From: Prevotellaceae bacterium
Lineage (GTDB): Bacteria > Bacteroidota > Bacteroidia > Bacteroidales > Bacteroidaceae
NCBI GenBank assembly: GCA_021153165.1
Contig: JAGKTZ010000008.1
Span: 1 to 46,321 of the forward strand
Direction of reading: 5' to 3'
DNA length: 46,321 nucleotides
Under the pieces are notes generated by a model that was not told the origin of the DNA, searched no databases, and saw nothing but the letters and a program-made list of their open reading frames with translations. Positions 8,336 through 17,511 of the stretch are shown here, one piece after another. The translations under genes were made by a program, and so were the position numbers. Numbering within the stretch: the first letter of the stretch is position 1; each line of letters starts with the position of its first letter.

Positions 8336-9442
8336 TTATAAATTGTATCCCCACTGGTCGAGGGCATATTGCCAATGCTTTTCGACGAGTTCGCGAGTGC
8401 GGGGTTCATATTCGTACTTATTCTTCTTGTACCCCTTCTTCGAGCCCACATATTTTTCGATGGCGGGACGAGCCTCTTCCCATCCGGGCAGGTCGAGCAC
8501 CTTGTAGATTTGCTCTGTCATACCCAAGGCGTCGGCTTCGAAGTCCTCAAACTTTACCTCGATCAGATTGCCCTCGGGGATGCACGCCTTGTCCGCCTCG
8601 TACTGTTCGTAGAGTTTGGTGTAGGTGGCCAGAATCTGTGCTTCAATTTCCTCGTTGCTTAGTTCCTGCAACTTGAGCGGTTGGATCGTATTGGTGAAGA
8701 AAGAGCGCGTGCTCTCGAACACCGTATAGGGATTGCGCACGAGGTAGATAAATTTCGCGTTGGGGTACATCTTGACCAACTCCCTGACGCGTCCAGTGTG
8801 CGGCGGATTCTTCGAGAGAAATTGCGTGCCGCCTGTATTCCACAAGGAGATACGTACGAGTTTGTCAAACGTCGCCTTCCATCCCTGCAATTCCTTGTCG
8901 TCGATAGCTTGAAAGGTCAAATATTTGTCGCGATACTCCTGTTCGTATTTGGGGTAGAACCAAAAGTTGTAATACGTGTAGGGCATCATATTGGATAAGG
9001 CAAACTCCTCCTCTTGCGGCAGATCGACGGCCAATTCCATATTGTCCGTAGGGCGCTTGTCTGGCATCAGCCACGCCATGGTCTTCTTGAAAAAAGACTG
9101 GCCAAACATCATCAGATGCGGGAATACGGTCTGATAGGTCGTGCAATAGCCAAAGTGCTTGTCGCACGACAGGACGTTGTGCACAAACGTTGTGCCCGAG
9201 CGCCAATGTCCCAGGATGAACACAGGATCTTCGGGCAATTCGCCTGCTGCCAAACGCTTTCTGAAGCGGCGGTTTTGGATCGGCGCCACGAGGGAAAGGA
9301 TGCGACACACGGCCTTTGTGAGAAAATATTTTCCACGCCACCCTTTATGTACTTTACGTCCCTTGCTGATGGCTTTGAAAGTCTTCCAATCCGCGCCAAC
9401 AAGGGTATTAATGGGAAGCTTACTGAATTCTATGAGTCCCAT
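8336..9442 (-). CDS. PAPS-dependent sulfotransferase family protein
   Basis: The 368-residue protein has the two cofactor motifs of the sulfotransferase fold: the 5'-phosphosulfate loop GHWRSGTT at 78-85, and the 3'-phosphate site YLVRNPYTVFEST around 233-245, with R236 and S244 as the expected contacts. A hydrophobic, basic N-terminus (about 35-60) may sit at the membrane, but there is no cleavable signal. Family members transfer sulfate from PAPS to hydroxyls of glycans, lipids or small molecules. Gut Bacteroides are known to carry steroid sulfotransferases, but this gene cannot be assigned a substrate from sequence. It is the last gene of the asd-tsaE-sulfotransferase run, 65 bases after tsaE, and is followed by repeat array A. 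No PAPS synthesis genes are in the window. Confidence 0.85.
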   Translation of the reverse strand: MGLIEFSKLPINTLVGADWKTFKAISKGRKVHKGWRGKYFLTKAVCRILSLVAPIQNRRFRKRLAAGELPEDPVFILGHWRSGTTFVHNVLSCDKHFGYCTTYQTVFPHLMMFGQSFFKKTMAWLMPDKRPTDNMELAVDLPQEEEFALSNMMPYTYYNFWFYPKYEQEYRDKYLTFQAIDDKELQGWKATFDKLVRISLWNTGGTQFLSKNPPHTGRVRELVKMYPNAKFIYLVRNPYTVFESTRSFFTNTIQPLKLQELSNEEIEAQILATYTKLYEQYEADKACIPEGNLIEVKFEDFEADALGMTEQIYKVLDLPGWEEARPAIEKYVGSKKGYKKNKYEYEPRTRELVEKHWQYALDQWGYNL

Positions 9443-9507
9443 AAGCGTATTTTGTTTTAGAGAGAGTTTCGTCTATAGCAATCGGGCTATTTACAACAAA
9501 AGCCTTA

Positions 9508-9921
9508 CTAAAATTCTATCAATCTCGTACCATCTTCCTGCTCCGTCAGAGAGACGTGCAAGGTATCCTCGGGCAGGAGGTCTTCGACCAACTCTGGCCA
9601 CTCCAGGAAGCAGTAGGCACCGCTATAGAAGTAGTCCTCGGCACCCATATCAATAGCCTCGGCCACAGACTTCAAGCGATAGAAGTCGAAATGATAGGCC
9701 ACGACATCGCCCGCCGTATCAGCGTATTCATTGACTATGGCAAAGGTGGGAGAATTGACCGTGTCGCACACACCAAGGCAGTCGCACAGCGCTTTGGTGA
9801 ACGTCGTCTTGCCCGCACCCATACTGCCGTGGAACGCAAAGATACGTTTCCCCTCCGCCAGACGTAGGAATTCTGCTGCTACCTCTGGCAGACTTTCTAC
9901 GGAGTGAATGGTCAGCGTCAT
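9508..9921 (-). CDS. tsaE: tRNA threonylcarbamoyladenosine biosynthesis ATPase TsaE
   Basis: Small P-loop ATPase that partners TsaB and TsaD in making t6A37 on ANN-decoding tRNAs. The 137-residue length is typical. Walker A is GSMGAGKTT at 32-40, and the NSPTFAIVNEY switch and YHFDFYRL segments are diagnostic. Its ATG overlaps the asd stop codon as ATGA at 9918-9921, indicating translational coupling. The t6A product is the substrate of TcdA, encoded at 13508-14218 on the other strand. Confidence 0.95.
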   Translation of the reverse strand: MTLTIHSVESLPEVAAEFLRLAEGKRIFAFHGSMGAGKTTFTKALCDCLGVCDTVNSPTFAIVNEYADTAGDVVAYHFDFYRLKSVAEAIDMGAEDYFYSGAYCFLEWPELVEDLLPEDTLHVSLTEQEDGTRLIEF

Positions 9922-10928
9922 CCTACGTTGCCCACTTTGATCAAATACTCGGCTATTTGCACCGCATTGAGGGCTGCACCCTTGCGGATCTGGTCGCTGA
10001 CGATCCAGAAGGTGAGGCCGTTGGGATTAGCCAAATCCTTGCGGATACGACCCACGTAGACGTCGTCCTTACCTGCCAGGAAGAGTGGCATAGGATATTC
10101 CTTTTCTGCAGGATTGTCCATCAAGGTCAAACCCTCTGTATCCAGCACAGCCTGACGTGCTTCTTCCACCGAAATAGGTCTCTCTGTCTCGATCCATATG
10201 CTTTCAGAGTGCGAACGAAGCGAAGGCACGCGCACACACATCGCCGATGTTTCGACGTCGGAGTGCATGATCTTCTTCGTTTCGTGATACATCTTCATCT
10301 CTTCCTTGGTATAACCATTATCCTGGAATACGTCGATTTGAGGAATCACGTTGAATGCTAACTGATAGGCAAACTTCTCTACAGTCACGGGGTCGCCTGC
10401 GAGCACTTGCTTGTATTGTTCGTACAATTCGTCCATGGCTGCTTGACCTGCGCCACTGGCTGCTTGATACGAACTGACGTGGATGCGGCGAATATGACTG
10501 AGGCGTTCGAAAGCTTTCAACGCTACGACCATCATGATCGTAGTACAGTTGGGATTGGCAATGATGCCGCGTGGACGATCCAAAGCATCCTCGGCATTAC
10601 ACTCAGGCACTACCAAGGGAACATCTTCGTCCATACGAAAAGCAGAAGAGTTGTCGATCATCACAGCGCCGTGCTTGGTGATATCTTCGGCGTATTCTTT
10701 AGAAATACCAGCACCCGCTGAGGTGAACACGATATCTACGCCCTTGAAGTCGTCGCCGTGTTGCAATTCGCGAACGGTATATTCCTTTCCGCGGAAAGTA
10801 TATGTGGTGCCCGCACTACGTTTTGAGCCGAACAATAGAAGATTGTCGATAGGAAACTCTCTTTCGGCCAATACTCTGAGGAACTCTTGACCCACTGCGC
10901 CGCTGGCGCCTACGATTGCTACATTCAT
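9918..10928 (-). CDS. asd: Aspartate-semialdehyde dehydrogenase
   Basis: NADPH-dependent reduction of aspartyl phosphate to aspartate semialdehyde, the branch point to lysine/diaminopimelate, threonine and methionine. Starting at the ATG at 10928 gives 336 residues beginning MNVAIVGASGAVGQE, the canonical family N-terminus. The frame stays open upstream to 11084, but those 52 residues resemble no Asd and lie in the promoter region. The catalytic cysteine is C128 in ANPNCTT; SSAFRMD (94-100) and the phosphate-binding region are present. The gene is translationally coupled to tsaE. It is divergent from the antiporter gene. Confidence 0.95.
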   Translation of the reverse strand: MNVAIVGASGAVGQEFLRVLAEREFPIDNLLLFGSKRSAGTTYTFRGKEYTVRELQHGDDFKGVDIVFTSAGAGISKEYAEDITKHGAVMIDNSSAFRMDEDVPLVVPECNAEDALDRPRGIIANPNCTTIMMVVALKAFERLSHIRRIHVSSYQAASGAGQAAMDELYEQYKQVLAGDPVTVEKFAYQLAFNVIPQIDVFQDNGYTKEEMKMYHETKKIMHSDVETSAMCVRVPSLRSHSESIWIETERPISVEEARQAVLDTEGLTLMDNPAEKEYPMPLFLAGKDDVYVGRIRKDLANPNGLTFWIVSDQIRKGAALNAVQIAEYLIKVGNVG

Positions 10929-11041
10929 TGTCGTTTGTTTGTATTTCTGTTGATACTGGCAAGGGGGTGCTACCAAATATGTCAAACCTACGTTCTGCAA
11001 CATTTGTGGCACAACACACCTTGTTTTATATTTATCCGTTG

Positions 11042-11049
11042 CAAAATTA
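11042..11049 (-). promoter_or_regulatory. Candidate -7 element for asd
   Basis: Reads TAATTTTG on the minus strand, matching TAnnTTTG, 113 bases before the asd start. On the plus strand TTACTTTG at 11094-11101 (one mismatch) may serve the divergent antiporter gene. Neither has a clear -33 box. Confidence 0.4.
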
Positions 11050-11198
11050 TAATTTTCTGACGGATTAAAACCCCGTATTTGCAAAGTTTTTCGTTACTTT
11101 GCAAGCGACACATAGACTTGCGACGGTGTTTGTTGGTTATTTTTAACATGAGCACCGCCAGTTTTTTGTATTTTTTACATTCAAGCGCACCAGATATA

Positions 11199-13271
11199 AT
11201 GTTTCAACAACTGTCAACATATTTGCCCGTGACCGACCCCACATGGATATTCTTTGTGGTGTTGAGCATCATATTGATTGCGCCGATGCTCCTCGAGCGG
11301 ATGCGCATTCCCTCGGTCGTCGGCATGATCTTCGCAGGTGTGCTGATCGGTCCCTATGGCTTTCATATTTTGGACCGCGACAGTAGTTTCGAACTTTTTG
11401 GCAAGGTCGGCATTTATTATATCATGTTCCTGGCGTCACTGGAAATGAATATGCAGGACGTGCAAAAGATCAAGGGGCGCGCCCTGACTTTAGGTTTGCT
11501 CAGCTTCGCTCTGCCGATGCTACTTGGTATCACCGCCAACATGTCACTACTGGGCTACGGTCTCGCCGCCGCCACCTTGATGGCAGCGATGTACGCCTCG
11601 CACACACTGGTCGCCTATCCCATCGTGATGCGCTACGGTCTGTCGCGTCGCAAAGCCGTCTCGATCGCCGTCGGTGGCACGATTGTGGCAGACACCCTGA
11701 CCCTGCTCGTCCTGGCCGTCGTGGGCGGTATGTACAAGGAAGGGGTGGGCAGCAATGAATGGATATGGTTGCTCGGCCGCGTTGTCGTTTTAAGTTTACT
11801 CATCATCTTGACCTTCCCCCGCTTAGCGCGCTGGTTTTTCCGCCGCTATGACGAGAGCGTCGTACAGTACATTTTCGTCATGGTCCTGGTCTTCCTGGGC
11901 GCAGGTCTGATGGAATTTGTCGGCATGGAGGGTATTCTTGGCGCCTTCCTTGTCGGTTTGGTGCTGAACAATAGTATTCCGCCCTCTTCACCACTGATGA
12001 ACCACATCGAGTTTGTGGGAAATGCCATCTTCATTCCTTATTTCTTGATTGGAGTAGGGATGCTGATCAATATAGTAGCCTTTGTCGAACATCCCTCAAT
12101 CTTCCTAATCTCTGGGGTAATGATCGCTGTGGGCTGTGTGAGCAAATGGATCGCGGCGTGGAGTACTCAGAAGATTTTCAAGATGCAGCGTATCGAGCGC
12201 ATCCTGATGTTTGGCCTGACCAACTCGCGCGCTGCAGCCACGCTGGCGGTAGTTTTGGTGGGCTATAAGATTATTTTGCCCGATGGTAGTCGTTTGCTCA
12301 ACGACGATGTGCTCAACGGCGCCATGATGTTCATCCTGTTCACCTGTGTCGTCAGTTCGCTCTTCACAGAGCACGCTTCGCGCAAAATGGCCGAAGCCGG
12401 CGAGGCAGACGAGAATACTACACGCATTGCCGAGGACCGCATCCTGATAGCGCTGTCTAACCCCGAAACCGTAGCGCCTATGGTCAATGCCGCCTTGATG
12501 CTGCGTACGCCCAAATCGCCCACACCATTGACTGCGCTCAACGTCGTGTTGGATGATAATGCCCAACAGCGCGAAGAAGGCGTCAAGCAGTTGGAGCGTG
12601 CCGTACGTATCGCAGCAGAGGCCAATGTACGCCTGATCACACGTAGCCGTTGGTCGGTAAATATCGTCAGTGGTATCTCGCACACGATGAAGGAATTTAA
12701 TGCATCCGACCTGATGATTGGTCTTCACCAGAAGTCCAAATTGACCGACGACTTCTACGGCCGCTTGTCAGCAGACCTCGTTTCGGCTATCGAACAGCAA
12801 ATGATCATCTATCGTGCCGTCGCTCCTATCAACATCATACGCCACATCCACGTGTTGGTGCCTCGTAAGGGGGAATTTGAACCCGGTTTCCATCAATGGG
12901 CAGACCGTGTCGCGCTGTTGGCCGAGCAGCTCAGTTGTCAGGTCACTACGTATGGCGGACGAGGCACCTTGGCGGATTTGCAAGCCTATTGGGATTCGAA
13001 GAAATACAGCATTTCTGCCGAACACCGCGTCTATACTGAGTGGAACGATATGATTTCCATTGCGCACAACACTCGTCAGGATCACCTGATGGTATTCATC
13101 GTGGCGCGCCGTGGCACCATCTCGCGCCGCAAATATATGGATCGCTTGCCCGAACAGGTAGAGCGCTATTTCTCGTCGCGCAGTGTGATGATCATCTACC
13201 CCACTCAATTGGCTACAAATAGTGATGGCGCAACCAGCATCCGTGGTGGTGTGCCGGTGAATATGCGATAG
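11199..13271 (+). CDS. CPA2-type cation:proton antiporter with C-terminal stress-protein-like domain
   Basis: The preferred start is the ATG at 11199 (690 residues, beginning MFQQLSTYLPVTDPTWIFF), because family members begin close to the DPTWIFF segment. Upstream in-frame ATGs at 11148 and 11079 would add a tail with no family resemblance. About twelve hydrophobic segments fill residues 15-405, including the VGMIFAGVLIGPYG membrane entry and the GGTIVADTLTLLVLA helix whose Asp is expected to carry cations or protons. Residues about 430-690 form a cytoplasmic region resembling paired universal-stress-protein folds. The likely role is Na+ or K+/H+ exchange at the inner membrane for pH or salt homeostasis; the ion is not determinable. 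Repeat array B follows the gene. Confidence 0.88.
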   Translation: MFQQLSTYLPVTDPTWIFFVVLSIILIAPMLLERMRIPSVVGMIFAGVLIGPYGFHILDRDSSFELFGKVGIYYIMFLASLEMNMQDVQKIKGRALTLGLLSFALPMLLGITANMSLLGYGLAAATLMAAMYASHTLVAYPIVMRYGLSRRKAVSIAVGGTIVADTLTLLVLAVVGGMYKEGVGSNEWIWLLGRVVVLSLLIILTFPRLARWFFRRYDESVVQYIFVMVLVFLGAGLMEFVGMEGILGAFLVGLVLNNSIPPSSPLMNHIEFVGNAIFIPYFLIGVGMLINIVAFVEHPSIFLISGVMIAVGCVSKWIAAWSTQKIFKMQRIERILMFGLTNSRAAATLAVVLVGYKIILPDGSRLLNDDVLNGAMMFILFTCVVSSLFTEHASRKMAEAGEADENTTRIAEDRILIALSNPETVAPMVNAALMLRTPKSPTPLTALNVVLDDNAQQREEGVKQLERAVRIAAEANVRLITRSRWSVNIVSGISHTMKEFNASDLMIGLHQKSKLTDDFYGRLSADLVSAIEQQMIIYRAVAPINIIRHIHVLVPRKGEFEPGFHQWADRVALLAEQLSCQVTTYGGRGTLADLQAYWDSKKYSISAEHRVYTEWNDMISIAHNTRQDHLMVFIVARRGTISRRKYMDRLPEQVERYFSSRSVMIIYPTQLATNSDGATSIRGGVPVNMR

Positions 13272-13316
13272 ATTTTTGTCATAGTGTCATTATTTTTTTG
13301 CACGAAAAGAGGTCCT

Positions 13317-13427
13317 GAAAAAAAGGTTAGACTTTTTTCAAAGAACATTAGACCTTTTTTTAACGAGCCGTCGCGAAATTTTAACGAGGCGTCGCAAAGT
13401 TTCAACGAGGCGTCGCGAAATTTTTGT
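13317..13427. repeat. Dispersed ~21-bp array, copy B, with a CGAGGCGTCGCG subfamily
   Basis: Starts with two T-tract units (AGGTTAGAC, ATTAGACC; T-runs at 13333 and 13355). Three further units start at 13364, 13385 and 13406, exactly 21 bases apart, each of the form CGAGSCGTCGCRAARTTT. The array fills the gap between the antiporter gene and tcdA. The same unit order recurs inverted in copy D. The rest of the gap (to 13507) shows no other recognisable signal. Confidence 0.8.
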
Positions 13428-13507
13428 GCGCTTTCTCTTGCTTCACAATTTGCCAATAGATGAGGCCATTTAATCCCCCCTTTTTTGTATAAAATCCGAT
13501 ATAAAAT

Positions 13508-14218
13508 ATGTCATTCCTGGAACGAACCACCCTGTTACTTGGTGCTGAGAAAATGCAACGCTTGTCCGCGGCCCACGTCCTGATCGTGGGTACAGGAGGC
13601 GTCGGAGCCTACGCCGCCGAAATGATATGTCGCGCCGGTGTGGGCACCCTGACCCTGGTCGACGCCGACTGCGTGTCACCCAGCAATATCAATCGCCAAC
13701 TTATCGCCCTGCACTCCACCGTAGGTCAGAGCAAAGTGGAAGTTCTCGCCACTCGCTTGCGAGATATCAACCCCGACGTCGCACTACATCTGCGCCAGGA
13801 ATTTCTGACCGCCGAGAGCGCCGCACAACTCGTTGCCGACGGTCACTTCGACTTTGTCGTCGACGCCATAGATACCATTCAGCCCAAAGTAGCCCTGCTC
13901 GCCACCTGCTTGAAGGAGCGCGTGCGTGTCGTCTCCTCGATGGGCGCTGGCGCCAAGACCGACATTTCGAGCATACAATTCTCCGACATTTGGCAGACCT
14001 ACCACTGCGGTCTGAGCAAAAGCGTGCGCAGCGGATTGACCAAGGCGGGATTGAAGGGGCGCAAGTTGCCCGTCGTCTTCTCCGCTCAGCAAGCCGACCG
14101 CAATGCCCTGTTGGCTGTCGAGGGCGAGCGCAACAAAAAAACTACCGCCGGCACCATCTCATACATGCCCGCCACCTTCGGCTGCTATTTGGCGCAATAC
14201 GTGCTCGAACGATTGTAA
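13508..14218 (+). CDS. tcdA: tRNA threonylcarbamoyladenosine dehydratase TcdA
   Basis: E1-like ATP-dependent enzyme that cyclises t6A37 to ct6A37 in tRNA. The 236-residue protein shows the adenylation fold: nucleotide loop GTGGVG at 28-33, acidic residues D52 and D54, the N60-I-N-R-Q64 segment and the following helix. A conserved VVDAIDTIQPK segment (about 117-127) and a SSMGAGAKTDI stretch (about 140-150) match the TcdA/CsdL/YgdL branch rather than ThiF or MoeB, and the length agrees. It is monocistronic by context, with repeat array B before it and a terminator after it. Confidence 0.93.
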   Translation: MSFLERTTLLLGAEKMQRLSAAHVLIVGTGGVGAYAAEMICRAGVGTLTLVDADCVSPSNINRQLIALHSTVGQSKVEVLATRLRDINPDVALHLRQEFLTAESAAQLVADGHFDFVVDAIDTIQPKVALLATCLKERVRVVSSMGAGAKTDISSIQFSDIWQTYHCGLSKSVRSGLTKAGLKGRKLPVVFSAQQADRNALLAVEGERNKKTTAGTISYMPATFGCYLAQYVLERL

Positions 14219-14239
14219 AATTTGCATTTCAACCTCTAT

Positions 14240-14274
14240 AAATGTGAGAAAAGCTATTTTTTCACATTTTTTTT
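14240..14274 (+). terminator. tcdA terminator
   Basis: Eight-bp perfect stem (AAATGTGA / TCACATTT) with a 14-nt loop, running into an eight-base T-run, 22 bases after the tcdA stop. Confidence 0.8.
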
Positions 14275-14319
14275 GTATTACCAACACGTTACAAAGGCCT
14301 TGATTTCAAAATAAAGCAG

Positions 14320-14327
14320 TAAATTTG
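14320..14327 (+). promoter_or_regulatory. -7 promoter element for dsbD
   Basis: TAAATTTG, a full match to TAnnTTTG, 18 bases before the dsbD ATG. A partial -33 match (CTTG at 14299-14302) lies 17 bases upstream. The predicted 5' leader is very short, about 10 bases. Confidence 0.55.
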
Positions 14328-14344
14328 CGGCAAATTTTATCATT

Positions 14345-16402
14345 ATGAAGAAATCTTTATTCTTGACACTTGCCCTCGTGATGTTGTCGTGCGTGACAGC
14401 TTTGGCGCAGGTAAACTTCAGTGTGAACTACAAAAAAGTATCCGCTAACGAGATAGATATCGTATTCAGCGGAAAGGCAGACGCCGGATGGCACGTCTAT
14501 TCTACCAACATTCCCGACGGAGGTCCCAACCCCGCCATCTTTGGTGTGGACAAAAAGGACGGCGTCGAACTGGTTGGTGGTTTGAAGCCAGGCAGTGGTG
14601 CTAAGACTGCCTTTGATCCTATGTTCGAGATGAACATTACTTACTTCGAAAATAGCTGTACTTTCACTCAGCGCGTACGTCTGACCAAAAAGGACTACTC
14701 GCTCGAAGGCTACCTCGAATTCAGCGCGTGCAATGATATGAACTGCTTGCCTCCTACCGCCGTGTCGTGCAAATTGAACGGCACAGACGGACCCGATGCC
14801 AACGCTAAGGCTAAAGAGGCAGAGGCTAAGAAAAAAGAAGAACAAGCTCCTGCCGAAGAAGCCAAAGCTGCTGCAGAAGCAAGTCTGACCGCACAGCCCG
14901 ATACCGCCGCTGTCGACACAGCAGTCGTAGCGCCCGCTGTATCAGGCGGCGACAATGCGCTCAATATGGACGCTCTGTGGACACCAGTCATTGACGAATT
15001 GAAAGCATTCGGCGAGGAAAGCATCTCAGACAGTTCGTTGTGGTACATCTTCATCATGGGCTTCGTCGGAGGTCTCGTAGCGCTCTTCACACCCTGCGTT
15101 TGGCCTATCATTCCAATGACCGTGAGCTTCTTCCTGAAGCGTGCCGGTAATCGTCGCAAAGGTATCCGCGATGCGATGATTTATGGTGTATCTATCGTGG
15201 TAATCTACGTAGGATTGGGCCTTATCATCACATCAATCTTTGGTGCGAATGCTTTGAACGACCTCTCGACAAACGCTTTCTTTAATATTGTATTCTTCTT
15301 GATGCTCGTCGTGTTTGCGGCAAGTTTCTTTGGAGGATTTGAAATAGCCCTGCCCTCGTCTTGGGGTGCAGCTATCGACGGCAAAGCAGAAAAGGCTACC
15401 GGTCTCCTGAGCATCTTCTTGATGGCATTTACCCTTGCTCTTGTATCATTCTCATGTACTGGTCCTATCATCGGATTCTTGCTTGTTGAAGTAAGTACTT
15501 CGGGTGGTTCGGCTTTGGCGCCTACGATTGGTATGTTGGGCTTTGCTATTGCGCTGGCCCTCCCATTCAGTCTCTTCGCCATGTTCCCCACTTTGTTGAA
15601 GAGTGCTCCAAAGAGCGGTGGATGGTTGAATGCAGTGAAAGTATGTCTCGGTTTCTTGGAATTGGCATTCGCTTTGAAGTTCTTCTCCGTTGCCGACTTG
15701 GCCTACGGTTGGGGCATTATGGACCGTGAAGTATTCCTTGCGCTCTGGATCATTATCTTTGCGCTTTTGGGAGTATATCTGCTCGGTTGGTTGCGCTTCC
15801 CTCACGACGACGAAGCTACACACACCAGCGTGCCTCGCTTCTTCCTGGCGCTCTTCCCCTTGGCTTTTGCCGTATATATGATTCCTGGTCTCTGGGGTGC
15901 GCCTTGTAAAGCAATCAGTGCCTTTGCGCCACCAATGTCTACCCAGGATTTCAACCTGCAACCCGACCAAATCGAGACATTCAAGAACTACGAAGAAGGT
16001 ATGGCCTACGCTCGCAAGGTGGGCAAACCCGTATTCTTGGATTTCACCGGTCACGGCTGTGTAAACTGTCGTAAGATGGAAGCATCTGTATGGGAATCGC
16101 CTGTCGTGAAGCAGAAGATGCAAGAAGACTACGTAGTCATCTCGCTCTATGTCGACGAAAAGGAAAAATTGGCTGAACCCATCGACGTCGTAGTAGGCGG
16201 TATGGAGAGAAAACTCCGCACCGTGGGTGATAAGTGGAGCTACTTGCAACAACATAAGTTTGGCGCCAACGCACAACCTTTCTATGTGTTGGTAGACCAT
16301 AATGGCAAGCCGCTCAACCAGTCTTATTCGTACGACGAAAACGTTGACAAGTTCGTACAGTTCCTGGACAAGGGAAAAGAAAACTTTAAGAAGCAAAATT
16401 AA
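14345..16402 (+). CDS. dsbD: Thiol:disulfide interchange protein DsbD
   Basis: Transfers electrons from cytoplasmic thioredoxin across the inner membrane to periplasmic thiol proteins. The 685-residue protein has a signal peptide (1-22), an N-terminal DsbD-alpha immunoglobulin-like domain with the cysteine pair C129/C134 in SACNDMNCLPP, and a linker of Ala, Lys and Glu (about 155-180). The membrane domain follows, with C251 in TPCVWPIIP and C371 in SCTGPIIG, the expected transmembrane redox pair. The C-terminal thioredoxin domain has CVNC at 572-575. All three redox pairs are intact. Alternative annotation names in Bacteroidales include cytochrome c biogenesis protein, but the three-domain layout supports DsbD. 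Confidence 0.95.
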   Translation: MKKSLFLTLALVMLSCVTALAQVNFSVNYKKVSANEIDIVFSGKADAGWHVYSTNIPDGGPNPAIFGVDKKDGVELVGGLKPGSGAKTAFDPMFEMNITYFENSCTFTQRVRLTKKDYSLEGYLEFSACNDMNCLPPTAVSCKLNGTDGPDANAKAKEAEAKKKEEQAPAEEAKAAAEASLTAQPDTAAVDTAVVAPAVSGGDNALNMDALWTPVIDELKAFGEESISDSSLWYIFIMGFVGGLVALFTPCVWPIIPMTVSFFLKRAGNRRKGIRDAMIYGVSIVVIYVGLGLIITSIFGANALNDLSTNAFFNIVFFLMLVVFAASFFGGFEIALPSSWGAAIDGKAEKATGLLSIFLMAFTLALVSFSCTGPIIGFLLVEVSTSGGSALAPTIGMLGFAIALALPFSLFAMFPTLLKSAPKSGGWLNAVKVCLGFLELAFALKFFSVADLAYGWGIMDREVFLALWIIIFALLGVYLLGWLRFPHDDEATHTSVPRFFLALFPLAFAVYMIPGLWGAPCKAISAFAPPMSTQDFNLQPDQIETFKNYEEGMAYARKVGKPVFLDFTGHGCVNCRKMEASVWESPVVKQKMQEDYVVISLYVDEKEKLAEPIDVVVGGMERKLRTVGDKWSYLQQHKFGANAQPFYVLVDHNGKPLNQSYSYDENVDKFVQFLDKGKENFKKQN

Positions 16403-16420
16403 TCCCTTGTATAGTATTTA

Positions 16421-16506
16421 AGAAAAAGAGTCAAGCATCAATTTCCAAAGCGAATCGGCGCCGTGTCGTCCGACGTGCAAACATTGATACTTGACCCTTT
16501 TTCTTT
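16421..16506 (+). terminator. Long hairpin terminator after dsbD
   Basis: Arms at about 16423-16442 and 16483-16503 (AAAAAGAGTCAAGCATCAAT and a near complement, with two or three mismatches) enclose about 40 bases. The second arm ends in a T-run. It lies 20 bases past the dsbD stop. Confidence 0.75.
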
Positions 16507-16557
16507 TCCCACAACCATCCTACGCACCAGATCTATTACCGTTCATACGCCGTCCTT

Positions 16558-17460
16558 ATGATTTCAATTATCATTCCCACATACAACTATAATTGTGTAT
16601 CCTTGGTCACCGACCTGGCAGCCCAGGGCGATGCATTGGTTGCACGCTATGGGGTGGACCAGTTTGACTACGAAATCATCGTTGCCGAAGATGGATCGAC
16701 CGATGCGTTGCTGATAGAGGAAAACTCGCGCATCACAGCCATCCCCAAGGCGCGTCACATCTGTAGGAAGGAGAATGTGGGGCGCGCTCGTATTAGGAAT
16801 TTCCTCGTATCGCAAGCCCGACTATCGCACGTCCTGATCATCGATAGCGACGCCGTGGTCTTCACCCCCGACTATCTGTCCACCTATTGGGAGATGCGCC
16901 ACGTGGCAGACGTCGTGTGCGGCAGTATACAGTCGCCCACAGTCTGCCCATACGGTTGCGAATTGCGCTACAAGTACGAAGAGGCGGCACGAAATGTTCG
17001 GCAGATGGCCTACCGCGAAGCGCACCCTTACGCTCATCTATCGACATTCAATATCCTGTTTCACCGCGATGTCTTCGACCAGACACAATTCGACGAACGA
17101 TGCACCGAGTATGGCTACGAGGATGCTCTGATGGGACTGATGTTGGAGAAACTGGGCCTGACCGTTGAGCATATAGACAATCCCCTGATCCACGACGGCA
17201 TGGACCCCAACGCCGTGTATCTGCAAAAGGTGGAAACCGCCCTGCGCACCCTGCATCATTTGGGCGAACCGATGCATTCTGCCTCGCCGCTGGTGCGATT
17301 GGTGCGCCGCATCAAGCGCTGGCACCTCACACCGTTGTGCCGTCTGGCCTATCGCTTGACTCGCCCCTTGCTCTACCGCCAATTGATGAGCCACAACCCC
17401 AGCATGACGTGCCTGAAGTGCTACAAATTGGGCTACTACTTGATGCTGGACAAAAAATAG
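16558..17460 (+). CDS. GT2 family glycosyltransferase
   Basis: The 300-residue GT-A fold protein starts MISIIIPTYNYN, the usual beta-alpha nucleotide-sugar binding opening. It has the acidic VAEDGSTD loop at about 44-51, the KENVGRARIRN segment at about 72-82, and the metal-binding DSDAVV at about 96-101 in place of DxD. A later YGYEDALMG stretch (about 185-193) supplies the probable ED base. There is no signal peptide or clear membrane segment. The sugar donor and acceptor are unknown; nearby genes give no polysaccharide cluster context. A dsbD terminator precedes it and repeat array C follows. Confidence 0.85.
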   Translation: MISIIIPTYNYNCVSLVTDLAAQGDALVARYGVDQFDYEIIVAEDGSTDALLIEENSRITAIPKARHICRKENVGRARIRNFLVSQARLSHVLIIDSDAVVFTPDYLSTYWEMRHVADVVCGSIQSPTVCPYGCELRYKYEEAARNVRQMAYREAHPYAHLSTFNILFHRDVFDQTQFDERCTEYGYEDALMGLMLEKLGLTVEHIDNPLIHDGMDPNAVYLQKVETALRTLHHLGEPMHSASPLVRLVRRIKRWHLTPLCRLAYRLTRPLLYRQLMSHNPSMTCLKCYKLGYYLMLDKK

Positions 17461-17511
17461 CGATGTTTCACGCTCGGGGATTTATGCTTTTTTAGGAAAG
17501 TTTAGAGGTCT

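Noticed and set aside
9918..11084. Longer 388-residue version of asd
   Set aside because: The additional 52 N-terminal residues do not resemble the family, and the region contains a promoter-like motif; the ATG at 10928 gives the canonical start.
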